64,000 nucleotides of DNA from Virgibacillus halotolerans (GCF_016908515.1 NZ_JAFBEA010000001.1:434001-498000); one strand, 5' to 3'. Shown: positions 9,061 to 17,065, counted from the stretch's first letter. Notes: a model not told the origin generated them from the sequence alone. Program-made: numbers and translations.

Positions 9061-9108
9061 AAAAAAGACTCTCTTAATCGATACCCAATAGAGTCTAGTC
9101 AGTATTGG
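9061..9108 (-). terminator. Terminator/alternative hairpin pair
   Basis: In minus-strand RNA, AGACTCT (9096-9090) pairs with AGAGTCT (9072-9066), followed by a U run at 9065-9061: a terminator. An overlapping stem CCAATA (9108-9103) with TATTGG (9090-9085) traps the first terminator strand in its loop. The two structures are mutually exclusive, as in an attenuator. Confidence 0.5.
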
Positions 9109-9119
9109 ATATCTCAAAA

Positions 9120-9510
9120 AGAATCTTAGTGTACAAAAAACCGGTAATCGCTTTGCGAAAACTGGATGCTCCTTTTACATCTTGGTAAATGAGCTATTTT
9201 ATGGTGACAGGTCGGCACTCCTGCATCTCTTTTAGCTTGGCGTTATCTTCCGACGGAATAATTAACCGACTTTTGTTGCATTAGCCAAGCGCGTGGGGAA
9301 CCTTTCCCACCTCACCATGTATTAAAAGTTGACAATGTTACACATTTTCTAGAACATTATAAAGCCTTCCTAGCAAGGCGCTCAGAGTCAACTGTCCGAG
9401 CATATTTTAAAGATCGCACTTATGGAGGCGAAATTCCAATCCGCTGGTAGCTATCCAGATTTTTTATCGTCATGAAGACGAAAGTCGTACATTGGTTTGG
9501 TTAAGATAAA
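9120..9510 (-). ncRNA. Large structured non-coding RNA upstream of terminase genes
   Basis: No ORF is present on either strand, yet the minus strand folds extensively. Stem AGTTGAC/GTCAACT (9387-9393 with 9327-9333) encloses hairpins GCCTT/AAGGC (9375-9379, 9364-9368) and AATGTT/AACATT (9353-9358, 9334-9339). Stem ATGGTGA/TCACCAT (9312-9318 with 9201-9207) encloses hairpin GTGGG/CCCAC (9306-9310, 9293-9297) and stem GCTTGGC/GCCAAGC (9284-9290 with 9235-9241). GTCGG (9266-9270) can pair with CCGAC (9211-9215) as a pseudoknot. Then come a hairpin at 9168-9194 and a terminator-like stem at 9141-9165 followed by six U. Known large phage RNAs (ROOL, GOLLD, packaging RNA) are possible comparisons; I could not match it to any. 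Pairings are seen by eye; ends are approximate. Confidence 0.65.
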
Positions 9511-9526
9511 AGAATCCTTTTATAAC

Positions 9527-9880
9527 TTACTCTTCTGGATCTGGATTATCAGTCTTCAATTCATCTATCTGCGCCTGTAATCCTGAAATTAAATCATCTA
9601 CCTCAGACTTAGGGTATACGTCACCTGAATTGGCTTTATCAGCTACCTTACCAGCCAGATCATCAACAGATGTTGCGGTTGCTAATCCCGATACATCTGG
9701 AATAGAGGGAGTATTAGTTAAATCATTATAGCTATGTGTGTGGCTATCATCGGCTTTTTGTCCAACTAAATCAGTTAACGCGCTTATATCAGTGTCTACC
9801 TCTGCGAGTTTTCCATCTACGTAATCACCATCTACAAATCCTTCTAAATCACTCTTTTTAGCAATTTCAATTCCTGCCAT
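9527..9880 (-). CDS. Fibre-like small virion protein
   Basis: 117 aa. It contains HTHSYNDLTNTPSIPD, a motif common in phage tail and head fibre proteins (H-x-H-x-Y-x-D-L-x-N-x-P), plus heptad-like alpha segments (ISGLQAQIDELK) that would trimerise. It is last of the small virion-gene run before the structured RNA. The start ATG at 9880 overlaps closely with the upstream gene end. The partner surface is unknown. Confidence 0.65.
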   Translation of the reverse strand: MAGIEIAKKSDLEGFVDGDYVDGKLAEVDTDISALTDLVGQKADDSHTHSYNDLTNTPSIPDVSGLATATSVDDLAGKVADKANSGDVYPKSEVDDLISGLQAQIDELKTDNPDPEE

Positions 9881-9882
9881 TA

Positions 9883-10095
9883 TTACACCACCTGTTCCAC
9901 ATAAACTTTATTATCTTCTATGTACATTCTAGAATTCTTGTTTTCTTCATCAAAATAAACATTGTCGTTTTCATCAATATAAATAGGGTCGGTAGGGGAG
10001 AATATAATATTTCCATCTTCCAATTTTACATCTTCGCCGCCAGAACCCGTTCTACTAGAGCCAAATCCACCTAAGAAATATCCTTGTCCTAACAT
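9883..10095 (-). CDS. Small glycine-rich virion-region protein
   Basis: 70 aa from ATG at 10095 (MLGQGYFLGGFGSS). An upstream TTG at 10113 is in frame, but AGGTGGA is best spaced for the ATG, which overlaps the stop of the upstream gene (TAATG). The N-terminus is glycine-rich, and the rest is short beta repeats of the type PIYIDENDNVYFDEENK. Family not recognised. Confidence 0.6.
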   Translation of the reverse strand: MLGQGYFLGGFGSSRTGSGGEDVKLEDGNIIFSPTDPIYIDENDNVYFDEENKNSRMYIEDNKVYVEQVV

Positions 10096-10352
10096 TATCT
10101 TCCACCTACCCAAAAATACTGAATGTTATCTTCTAAGAACTTAAATGACTTAACATATACGTCAGACTGGTCAGTGGAAAATCCTATTCCAGACTTTAAG
10201 AAAATTGGATCGCTGCCATTAATACTTACGGTAGAATCTCCTTCATTCATCAAGCTGAATTTATAAAACTTAGAAGCTGTTGGTAGTATTTCTTCATTTG
10301 CTACACTAGTTTTAATAGAATCCGTTCCATGAAAACTTGAACCATATTGCAT
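10095..10352 (-). CDS. Small beta-rich virion-region protein
   Basis: 85 aa beginning MQYGSSFHGTDSIK. The sequence pattern (KFYKFSLMNEGDSTVSINGS) resembles small beta-sandwich virion proteins. It is coupled to the next gene by a stop/start overlap. Function unknown. Confidence 0.6.
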   Translation of the reverse strand: MQYGSSFHGTDSIKTSVANEEILPTASKFYKFSLMNEGDSTVSINGSDPIFLKSGIGFSTDQSDVYVKSFKFLEDNIQYFWVGGR

Positions 10353-10390
10353 TTACATCTCTCCTTTTTGATTATAATAGGGAGGATGTA

Positions 10391-10615
10391 CTATTCACCA
10401 TCTTCATCCTCGTTTTGATCTTCGTCTTTTAATTCAACGGGTGTGATACGCACAATGGAGTAGCGCTGCACCACGACTGCTCTCGATCCACTTCCTAATG
10501 CAATCATATTGTGCTTGCTATCATTCAAACGTTCTGCAATCTCCTCAGCATCATAGTTATCAATCGTTAAGTTTTTAATGATACCATCATTCATCTTTAC
10601 CTCAACTTCAGCCAA
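10391..10615 (-). CDS. Hypothetical small late protein
   Basis: 74 aa. The fold looks like an alternating beta protein (VEVKMNDGIIKNLTIDNY; ALGSGSRAVVVQRYSIVRI) with a strongly acidic tail. Stop and start are 2 bp from the upstream gene. Not recognised. Confidence 0.6.
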   Translation of the reverse strand: MAEVEVKMNDGIIKNLTIDNYDAEEIAERLNDSKHNMIALGSGSRAVVVQRYSIVRITPVELKDEDQNEDEDGE

Positions 10616-10617
10616 TT

Positions 10618-11061
10618 TTACTCACCACCATCTTGTTTGGCATCCTTACTGTCTTCTCCTTCAAATCCGCTATACAAATGTTCAAATGCAACAGCTTCTT
10701 TGCCATCCCATTCAACTTCGCAGTCCTCAACTGAATTCTTAACAGACTTTAAAGCGACCTGTGAGTCTCCGCCATCAATTACAATTTTATCCTCATAGAA
10801 CTCTTGCATAATTTTCCGAAACTCTTCAATATCAACTTTAAGATCTAAAGTTCCATTTTCTTTTATTTTTGGTTCATCATCTTCATTTAAATGGCTGTGA
10901 TCCTTACGAATTTCCTTTTCTTCTTTAATAATTCTATCTAATTTTTCTTTTAACTGATTAGCTAACCGTGTTCTATGTATAGATTTCATACCTTTTAGAG
11001 GCATTTTTTCTAGTACGGACACACAATTTCCAACCTGAATATTTTCTAACTTTAATTGCAT
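10618..11061 (-). CDS. Hypothetical late protein
   Basis: 147 aa, helical centre (LANQLKEKLDRIIKEEKEIRK) and acidic C-terminus. A site TTTCCTCC (minus AGGAGG) lies just before the start. Located in the small-gene run between the phosphoesterase and the structured RNA. Not recognised. Confidence 0.6.
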   Translation of the reverse strand: MQLKLENIQVGNCVSVLEKMPLKGMKSIHRTRLANQLKEKLDRIIKEEKEIRKDHSHLNEDDEPKIKENGTLDLKVDIEEFRKIMQEFYEDKIVIDGGDSQVALKSVKNSVEDCEVEWDGKEAVAFEHLYSGFEGEDSKDAKQDGGE

Positions 11062-11088
11062 TTTATTTCCTCCGTTTATTCCAAATTA

Positions 11089-11331
11089 TTACTGATAATT
11101 ATCTTCATTATTTCTGTTTAAAAGATCAGTTTTAACCTCAATATCACGTATGATCATGTCTTTTTGACCTAATTCATAAGCATCCTCAAATAATCCACGT
11201 AAAACAGCTAATTTTTCATCATTGGTTTCACACTCAAGAACTATTTCGAAGTATTCTTCTGTAATTTGACAAGCTTCGCAGTCACATTCTTCATCATTTT
11301 GATCATCTGGAAAGTTGTAGATATCTGCCAT
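11089..11331 (-). CDS. Hypothetical acidic small protein
   Basis: 80 aa, very acidic, with a CDCEAC cluster near residue 17 that could bind a metal. An SPBRE-like element and a hairpin lie just upstream, so it begins a transcription unit within the late block. Family unknown. Confidence 0.6.
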   Translation of the reverse strand: MADIYNFPDDQNDEECDCEACQITEEYFEIVLECETNDEKLAVLRGLFEDAYELGQKDMIIRDIEVKTDLLNRNNEDNYQ

Positions 11332-11368
11332 TCAAATCATCCTTTAATCATATTTTGAAAGAAAGGGG

Positions 11369-11394
11369 AGAGGCGTATGTAATTTTACACCTCT
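11369..11394 (-). terminator. Late mRNA hairpin with C/U tract
   Basis: Minus RNA AGAGG/CCTCT with an inner GTA/TAC, followed by CCCCTTTC. It lies between the phosphoesterase gene and the next late gene. Confidence 0.4.
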
Positions 11395-11395
11395 A

Positions 11396-11417
11396 CATTA
11401 TAATGTTACTTAATTAA
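11396..11417 (-). promoter_or_regulatory. SPBRE-like element in late block
   Basis: Minus strand TTAAGTAACATTATAATGT, one of the best matches to consensus. It overlaps the phosphoesterase stop. The -35 position reads TTTAAA, a poor sigma-A match. Confidence 0.6.
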
Positions 11418-12610
11418 TTTTTAAATTTAATTATGTACTCGCATTCCATTCCATAATTCTCGTCAAATACAATAAACTTTTGAGAAGGGGAACCACCAAA
11501 TCTTCCTTGTGTGGCATAATCATCCAATCCAATCAAAGATCCATTTACTAGAGTAGTAGTTTTCCCATACTCTTTCATATAATTATGGTGCACATGCCCA
11601 CCCACAATAAAGTCAGGCACATAGCCCAGTAATTGAGGAAGTCTTGTCACAGCTTTATCGGCTTGATCGAAGTTTCCATGAACAAACACCATTTTGCTGT
11701 CAAAAATATTAGCTTCCACATAGCCATCTTTATCGACGATCATCTCAACATTATCTAAATGACTTAACCTAGCTTCTAGAAACCAAGGTACAAGATACTC
11801 AAAGTTTTCGCTTAGGCCAACATCCGACTTATTGGGTGATGTACGTGCATGGTTTCCGATAACATTGTAATAAACAATTTTAGGGAAAACACTTGCTAAT
11901 TTGTTAATCACTTCAGCTAATCTTTCAGATGCATGCTGGATTTGTCCAACCAAGGTCTCGTTCGCTTGCACTCTAGCCGAAACATGAATCAGCCCATTTA
12001 TTAAATCACCAAGTTGAGCAATGTGCAGCGTAGATATGTTATTTGTTGTGCCATGTCTGATGATTTTGTCAACTAATTCTCTTACTCGTAAGTCGAATAT
12101 TTCTTTATTGTATTTATTATGATTGTTATCAACTTCACTCCCAAAATGCCAGTCGCTAAACAATGCTAACCCATGTTTCTCATCATTTACATGTATTTTA
12201 TATTTTTCATGAGGATGAAGAGGCTTAACTTTCTCCAATTCAAAAATAGATTCACGAACGTCTATTTGAATATTTTCGAATCTGGCGGAGTTACGAAGCA
12301 TTTTTTGATACTCACGCTTCTGATCCTGCTTACGAATCTTCTCTTTTTCTTGCTCAATCCTAGATTCTTCATATAAGGCTAATCTTTCCTGATCTAAGCT
12401 ATTTTGCAATATGTAGTCTTTCCAACGTATATACAATGAGTAGTCTTTTCTCCACTTGCTTTCATCGTAATTAGTTCCCGCAGCTTCATTCAATAGGTTA
12501 GTGATAGTATATTTATCTATGTCATAGTCATCTTTGTTTTCAAACAGTCTAATATGATAGTCGTCTACACTTTCTCCGTCTCGCTTATGCAAAAATTCAG
12601 GCAAAGTCAT
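11414..12610 (-). CDS. yonJ: Calcineurin-like metallophosphoesterase (YonJ type)
   Basis: 398 aa. A helical N-terminal 150 residues (EEKEK-type coiled coil) precedes a complete metallophosphoesterase domain: FSDWHFGSE (D-x-H), QLGDLINGL (GD), VIGNHART (GNH), FVHGNF and VGGHVHHNY (GHxH). All metal ligands are present. SPbeta YonJ is the equivalent, sometimes annotated as related to the DNA polymerase II small subunit. It probably cleaves a phosphodiester or nucleotide; the substrate is unknown. Confidence 0.88.
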   Translation of the reverse strand: MTLPEFLHKRDGESVDDYHIRLFENKDDYDIDKYTITNLLNEAAGTNYDESKWRKDYSLYIRWKDYILQNSLDQERLALYEESRIEQEKEKIRKQDQKREYQKMLRNSARFENIQIDVRESIFELEKVKPLHPHEKYKIHVNDEKHGLALFSDWHFGSEVDNNHNKYNKEIFDLRVRELVDKIIRHGTTNNISTLHIAQLGDLINGLIHVSARVQANETLVGQIQHASERLAEVINKLASVFPKIVYYNVIGNHARTSPNKSDVGLSENFEYLVPWFLEARLSHLDNVEMIVDKDGYVEANIFDSKMVFVHGNFDQADKAVTRLPQLLGYVPDFIVGGHVHHNYMKEYGKTTTLVNGSLIGLDDYATQGRFGGSPSQKFIVFDENYGMECEYIIKFKN

Positions 12611-12614
12611 TCAA

Positions 12615-12821
12615 TCACTCACTTTCCTCTACGTCTTCGATAACGTCTTTTTGAGTAATTGCAATACTAACTTCAACACCGCCAGCACCGATCTTCTTCA
12701 GTGCTTCTGCAATATCGAAAGTTTCACCTTCAGTTGCTTTATTTGTAGAAATTAACTTTCCCAGTTCTGGATCATATAGTCCTTTATTTTTAAATTCTTT
12801 CGTAATGTTAGTCTTGTACAT
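12615..12821 (-). CDS. yonK: YonK-like small protein
   Basis: 68 aa: a short basic start (YKTNITKEFKNKG), then GETFDIAEALKKIGAGGVEVSIA and an acidic tail. The length, position between the phosphoesterase and PhoH/HU genes, and pattern (basic start, DFKEIL-like helix, beta strand, acidic end) match my memory of SPbeta YonK, a small oligomeric protein of unknown role. Identification is moderate. Confidence 0.6.
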   Translation of the reverse strand: MYKTNITKEFKNKGLYDPELGKLISTNKATEGETFDIAEALKKIGAGGVEVSIAITQKDVIEDVEESE

Positions 12822-12854
12822 ATTTATTACTCCCTTTTATTCTATTTTTCTAGA

Positions 12855-13520
12855 CTACCAAACTAAATCATCAGCCTTTTGCGCCAATTTTCCCCTAAAG
12901 TTATGAGTCAAAGTACACACTTTGACGTAATCCTCACCTTCAAAGTGCTCTATGTATGGAGTAAATCCACTTTTAGAAGGGTTCTTCAGGTCTATTTGTC
13001 CGTCATGGCCAATCATTATAACTCGGCACGAGTCATGTATTCTGGTTAATAGCTTCTTTAAGTCACCTTTAGTAAAGTTTTGACTTTCATCAATTACAAC
13101 TACCTTGTTGACAATATTTGTTCCACGTAGGAATACATGGGAATTGGCTTCCACCCATGTGTTTTCATTAATCATGTCATTATTAGTTTCTCTCTTCAGA
13201 GCAAATCTAGAATCTTCGTTAATCGCTGACAATGCATCTAACAGTGGACTAATATACTTAGACTCTTTCTTTTCTACCCCACCATCTGTGTACCCGAGAG
13301 TTCCTTCTTCAACAGGGTTAAATGTATATAATAGTCCATCTAAATCATTTCTTTTATCTGCAATTAGTAACCTTGCTGATGCGATAGCTAGTGTCGTTTT
13401 ACCAGTCCCAGCTTTCGCATTGCAAATTGTAAAAAGGTTGTCAAATACACTATCCACATAAACTTCTTGTTCGTCTGTTAACTCTAAGCCAAAAAACATA
13501 TTATCTTTCGGTCTGGGCAT
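12855..13520 (-). CDS. PhoH-like ATPase
   Basis: 221 aa. Walker A NAKAGTGKTT at residues 34-43 and Walker B VVVIDESQNF, followed by the sensor IMIGHDGQIDL and a final arginine motif THNFRG. This is the helicase-1-type fold of PhoH, common in phages and in host Bacillus phosphate-starvation regulons. Probably an RNA/DNA helicase-like ATPase. It stands between the HU gene and the YonK-like gene. Confidence 0.88.
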   Translation of the reverse strand: MPRPKDNMFFGLELTDEQEVYVDSVFDNLFTICNAKAGTGKTTLAIASARLLIADKRNDLDGLLYTFNPVEEGTLGYTDGGVEKKESKYISPLLDALSAINEDSRFALKRETNNDMINENTWVEANSHVFLRGTNIVNKVVVIDESQNFTKGDLKKLLTRIHDSCRVIMIGHDGQIDLKNPSKSGFTPYIEHFEGEDYVKVCTLTHNFRGKLAQKADDLVW

Positions 13521-13568
13521 GTATAATAGTCTCCCTAAGTTTATTTAGGTATCAGTGAGTGGAGGGGA

Positions 13569-13600
13569 AGAGTGCCCCTTACTTCCACTGTAGACACTCT
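13569..13600 (-). terminator. Late mRNA hairpin with CCCC tract
   Basis: AGAGTG pairs with CACTCT in minus RNA; an alternative inner pairing GGGG/CCCC with GTGGA/TCCAC is also possible. Located between the HU and PhoH genes. Confidence 0.4.
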
Positions 13601-13630
13601 ATTTTTTATGTACTGTTATTTTAAAATTAA

Positions 13631-13903
13631 TTATTTTACTGATTCTTTCAATGCTTTACCTGCTTTGAATGCCGGAACTTTAGTTGCCGGAATATCAATC
13701 TCAGTGCCGTCCTGTGGATTACGTCCCTTACGAGCAGCCCTCTCACGTACATCAAAATTGCCGAAGTTTAAAATCTGAACCTTTTCTCCACTTGCTAATG
13801 ATTCTTGAATTGTTTCAAATACAGCATCCACCAATTGAGTTGCATCTTTCTTTGAAAAATCCACCTTACCTGCTACCTCTGTAATTAAATCTGTTTTGTT
13901 CAT
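13631..13903 (-). CDS. yonN: HU-family DNA-binding protein (YonN type)
   Basis: 90 aa from the second ATG ([13 protein letters not shown]), the standard HU start; a first ATG at 13912 lies too close to GGGAGA. It carries the HU signature [21 protein letters not shown] in the form [18 protein letters not shown] and [11 protein letters not shown]. It bends and compacts DNA as a dimer. SPbeta also has an HU gene next to yonO, so this supports the family assignment. It may aid packaging or late promoter architecture. Confidence 0.93.
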   Translation of the reverse strand: MNKTDLITEVAGKVDFSKKDATQLVDAVFETIQESLASGEKVQILNFGNFDVRERAARKGRNPQDGTEIDIPATKVPAFKAGKALKESVK

Positions 13904-13937
13904 CCTTTTCATTCTCCCTTTTGTTAAATTTTATTTA

Positions 13938-13959
13938 TATTATAATGCTACTTAATCAA
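13938..13959 (-). promoter_or_regulatory. SPBRE-like element before HU gene
   Basis: Minus strand TTGATTAAGTAGCATTATAAT. The -35 position is CTATTT, so not a strong sigma-A promoter. Confidence 0.55.
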
Positions 13960-13965
13960 AAAAAT

Positions 13966-14017
13966 AGGGAAGAGACTACTAATCCTTTATTTTTGTAGTT
14001 TAACTTTCGCCCTTCCT
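13966..14017 (-). terminator. Terminator-like hairpin after polymerase gene
   Basis: Minus RNA AGGAAG pairs with CTTCCCT (one bulge), with inner ACTAC/GTAGT, followed by ATTTTTTT at 13965-13958. It probably ends or attenuates the polymerase transcript before the HU promoter region. Confidence 0.5.
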
Positions 14018-14119
14018 ATAAAGACCATTAACGTTTTTATAAATTGAAACGGGAAAAGCGTTGGCATTACTGGTATTTCAAGGTTTGGTTGAAAAAATGT
14101 CACGCAATATGTACTTAAT

Positions 14120-16642
14120 TTATCCATTTCTTTGTCGTCTTTTCCTCAATTTAGCATCTTCTTTAACCTTTTCACTCTGGCAATCTGAGCATCTAACCTG
14201 TCTAGAGTTAACGACCCTGAATGACGAATTGCAATCTGTGCAATTTCTTTTGTTTTTAACGTTGGCACCCAATGATTCTGTTAGTACATCACCGAATGAC
14301 TCCCATAAAGTCGTCTTTGCGCTACTTTCTTTTTCTCCATATAAATACTCCACCAATGTGTCGGTAATATATATTGGATTATTATTTATCTTGAGAAGCT
14401 TATCTCGTATAAACTTATAAACATATAGCCTATCATTGCTCTTGCGAACGTCGTCGTCGCTTATAAGCCACTTCTTTCTTCTATCTAAATATGTATATCT
14501 TTCTATTATTTCACTATCTATTTTTGTTCTTGGATTCCTCATTAGCATCTTATAATCGAATTTACCTGCAACTTTCGTAAAGTAAATACGTTTATTTGGT
14601 ATTATGTAGTTGAGTCTATTTACCGCACTGTCATTAATCTCCTCCACGTTCTTATTGTCTTTATCCTTCGCAAAGATAAAGAAGTGGGGGACTTTGCTTT
14701 TTATGTATGAATTTATCCTGTCATTTACATGCTGCGGTCTAGTTGGCATATATAGCGTTTTTGCATAATCTATAATAAAGTTATTTTCCATGCAAAGCCA
14801 TCTGACAACATCTAAATCAACATCCTTACTGTTCCATATCTTAGTTATGTTATTACTTACTTCTCCAATGTTCGCATGGAAAGCTTTTATTAAGCTGTCA
14901 TATATTTTAGACTCAGTTATTTCCTCTTTAGGCGCGACAGCCATCTCGTAATACAGTGGGACTATGCCTTTCATATTTCTTTTTGCAACCCTAACAAACG
15001 TGGGATCATCAACAACCAGAGCTTTGTCCCCATCAACATCAAATTGGAGCATTTTACTTATAGTGTCATGGATGCTGGTATAGATGCCATCCGTAATAAA
15101 CCACTTATCCAAAGTCTTACTTTTAACATTGTTTTTAATGCTATGTTCTCGATACAAGTGAGGGGATCTAAGTACATCAACTTCTCCTTCGTTGTATAGC
15201 TTGCAATAAACATTGCCGTCGTGCAATAAACCTTTGGGGTTATTGTCTCCCAAAAACAAGTACTCGCAGAACGCATACATGTCTGGGCATATAAAGGTGT
15301 ATTTGCCATCAATATTGATTCTGCCAGACTTCCCATTCCTTACAAGACTTCTCTTAACATCTTTAATTGATTGCTTCGCATGAATATCATTCAATAATTC
15401 TGGATACATCTCCAGCGCTTTTTGAAAATAATTTTTTCTTGGATTACCTTCATTTGCACCTAGTACTCTCAGCATGGTTTCTTTATCTGAACCGATCTCA
15501 ATAATGTCCTCAATAGTGCTTTGTGATATCTCATCCAATTCTTCGTCCGTTATATCAGAGAGTGTCTGTATCATCTGGTAGTTTAACTTGGCTTCATTGA
15601 AGACGTCTTCTTCTTCATTTAATTTAGCTGCCTGACAGTTATACTTTATAAATTTATCTTTGTAATCATCCCAGCTACTGTAGTACTTCCACATTTTAAA
15701 TTGGCTTTTTGTGAATATGATCTGTATATCATCTTTCACTATATCCCATTCTTTTCCGTATATATCAGTAACTTTTGTCGCATCGTTATCTTCAGAGAAT
15801 TTATCGAAAGGGAAGGGGACGAGTAATCCTTTAATAAACGGTAGTCTAACCATAAATGACTTATCATTCGATTGGGGCAGTATCATTCCCGCTCCATCTG
15901 TATGCTCGATTGGTACGTCCATTTTCTTTCTAGCTATTTCATAGCTATCCCTATCTATGTAGTCAACCAAACCCTCTACATTTGTCTCTAAATCATCTAC
16001 AACGATTGTTTTGTCAATGTCAAACCCCTTTATTTCAACTGAAGCACTGTTAGTTAAAGCTATGTATGCAAGATACTTGTTGATATTACTTCCGCCTTGC
16101 TTATTGATATCTTTCACACTCAGCCCGCATGAGATGGTGTTTTTATGCTTATTCCATGAACTTTCTTTTATCCAAACGCCTTTCTTTGTTCGTATTTGAC
16201 CAGCACTTGATGAAAAGTATATGTATTTTTCTCCATTGTACATAAATCCGTTATGTATTAAGTCACGAAGAACTTCAAAATAATAGGCTCTAATCACCAG
16301 TATTTCTTCGGTTAGGCTATTCGTAAGAACACCGAGCACTCTAGTTAAGGTTGTTTCAAATACTGATATGACGTTTGCCTCTTTAAGTTGATCCCCGTCC
16401 AAGTTCCTCATATCTCCATTATTATTTTTAATAAGTTCGACATTTAACTTCTTTTTCAACTTTCCAATCCTAGACTTGATAAAATGTTTTCTGTTTGGAT
16501 TATCGTCCTTTAAAGATTTCAAATAATTAAAGTAACCGTAAGACCTCATCAGTTTTCTATGAATAGATTGCTCTACCTCATTATAGAATGCAGAGGTATC
16601 TAGAGAGTACATGTGTATTTGTTTTTGTAAGTCCATCGCCAA
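14120..16642 (-). CDS. yonO: YonO-type single-subunit RNA polymerase
   Basis: 840 aa. Residues 535-539 read DVDGD inside MLQFDVDGDKALVV, the DxDGD catalytic metal-binding motif of double-psi beta-barrel RNA polymerases. SPbeta YonO is a single-chain enzyme of this kind that makes the late phage transcripts. The C-terminus adds a zinc ribbon (CTDCNSSF, then CSDCQSEK, about residues 795-825) and a basic tail. The TTG at 16642 is chosen as start: GGGAGGA lies 8 bases upstream, while the next in-frame ATG is 6 bases further in. It is encoded at the head of the late block behind a sigma-A type promoter, so it should be early and then drive late transcription. Intact. Confidence 0.92.
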   Translation of the reverse strand: MAMDLQKQIHMYSLDTSAFYNEVEQSIHRKLMRSYGYFNYLKSLKDDNPNRKHFIKSRIGKLKKKLNVELIKNNNGDMRNLDGDQLKEANVISVFETTLTRVLGVLTNSLTEEILVIRAYYFEVLRDLIHNGFMYNGEKYIYFSSSAGQIRTKKGVWIKESSWNKHKNTISCGLSVKDINKQGGSNINKYLAYIALTNSASVEIKGFDIDKTIVVDDLETNVEGLVDYIDRDSYEIARKKMDVPIEHTDGAGMILPQSNDKSFMVRLPFIKGLLVPFPFDKFSEDNDATKVTDIYGKEWDIVKDDIQIIFTKSQFKMWKYYSSWDDYKDKFIKYNCQAAKLNEEEDVFNEAKLNYQMIQTLSDITDEELDEISQSTIEDIIEIGSDKETMLRVLGANEGNPRKNYFQKALEMYPELLNDIHAKQSIKDVKRSLVRNGKSGRINIDGKYTFICPDMYAFCEYLFLGDNNPKGLLHDGNVYCKLYNEGEVDVLRSPHLYREHSIKNNVKSKTLDKWFITDGIYTSIHDTISKMLQFDVDGDKALVVDDPTFVRVAKRNMKGIVPLYYEMAVAPKEEITESKIYDSLIKAFHANIGEVSNNITKIWNSKDVDLDVVRWLCMENNFIIDYAKTLYMPTRPQHVNDRINSYIKSKVPHFFIFAKDKDNKNVEEINDSAVNRLNYIIPNKRIYFTKVAGKFDYKMLMRNPRTKIDSEIIERYTYLDRRKKWLISDDDVRKSNDRLYVYKFIRDKLLKINNNPIYITDTLVEYLYGEKESSAKTTLWESFGDVLTESLGANVKNKRNCTDCNSSFRVVNSRQVRCSDCQSEKVKEDAKLRKRRQRNG

Positions 16643-16660
16643 TCAATCATTCCTCCCATT

Positions 16661-16687
16661 ACTATACTATAATAATACCCTATAATT
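16661..16687 (-). promoter_or_regulatory. SPBRE-like element before polymerase gene
   Basis: Minus strand TAGGGTATTATTATAGTATA, between the small upstream gene and the polymerase gene. The core differs by an extra TA. No -35 is seen. Confidence 0.4.
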
Positions 16688-16823
16688 AAAAAATAAAACG
16701 ATCATATGTAGTTTCCGTCCCAGGTTCTTCTAGGAGATCGTCAACTCCTTCGCGAAATTTTGACTCTAAAATTAAATCAATATTGTTTAGTCCTGTTTCC
16801 TCATCGATAAATATATTCAACAT
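16686..16823 (-). CDS. 45-aa acidic protein ahead of polymerase gene (YonP position)
   Basis: Starts MLNIFIDEETGLNNID; AAGGAGGTGAG lies 6-8 bases before the ATG, an excellent site. It is acidic, with no membrane segment. It lies between the promoter and the polymerase gene, as yonP does in SPbeta. A small regulator or translation-coupling peptide is possible. Confidence 0.65.
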   Translation of the reverse strand: MLNIFIDEETGLNNIDLILESKFREGVDDLLEEPGTETTYDRFIF

Positions 16824-16852
16824 TTCTCACCTCCTTATTTTCGGCATACATA

Positions 16853-16882
16853 TATTATAATGCTACCCAATAAAAATGTCAA
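16853..16882 (-). promoter_or_regulatory. Sigma-A promoter with SPBRE operator for polymerase operon
   Basis: Minus strand TTGACA (16882-16877), 17-bp spacer, TATAAT (16859-16854). The spacer and -10 contain TTGGGTAGCATTATAATA, an SPBRE-like site. This is the only minus-strand copy with a consensus -35, so host RNA polymerase should make the phage polymerase, under repressor control. Confidence 0.8.
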
Positions 16883-17065
16883 GCCCTCTATAAATCACAA
16901 CCTATTGAAAAATGGGGGATAGTTTATCTTCTTATATACAGATCGATTTAAGGCACCTGTAGAGGTAGTTATGCTATATAGATGTGTTCATTCCAATCCT
17001 ATATTAGAACGTTAGCCAGCATATCTAAATCGTCTCTAAAGTATATGTTCAATTGAATGATTAAT

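Noticed and set aside
9120-9510. Group I or group II intron
   Set aside because: No recognisable intron core or domain V, no interrupted gene at either side, and the neighbours are intact genes.
8900-9527. tRNA or tmRNA in the gap
   Set aside because: No T-loop consensus, acceptor stem with CCA, or tag reading frame could be seen.
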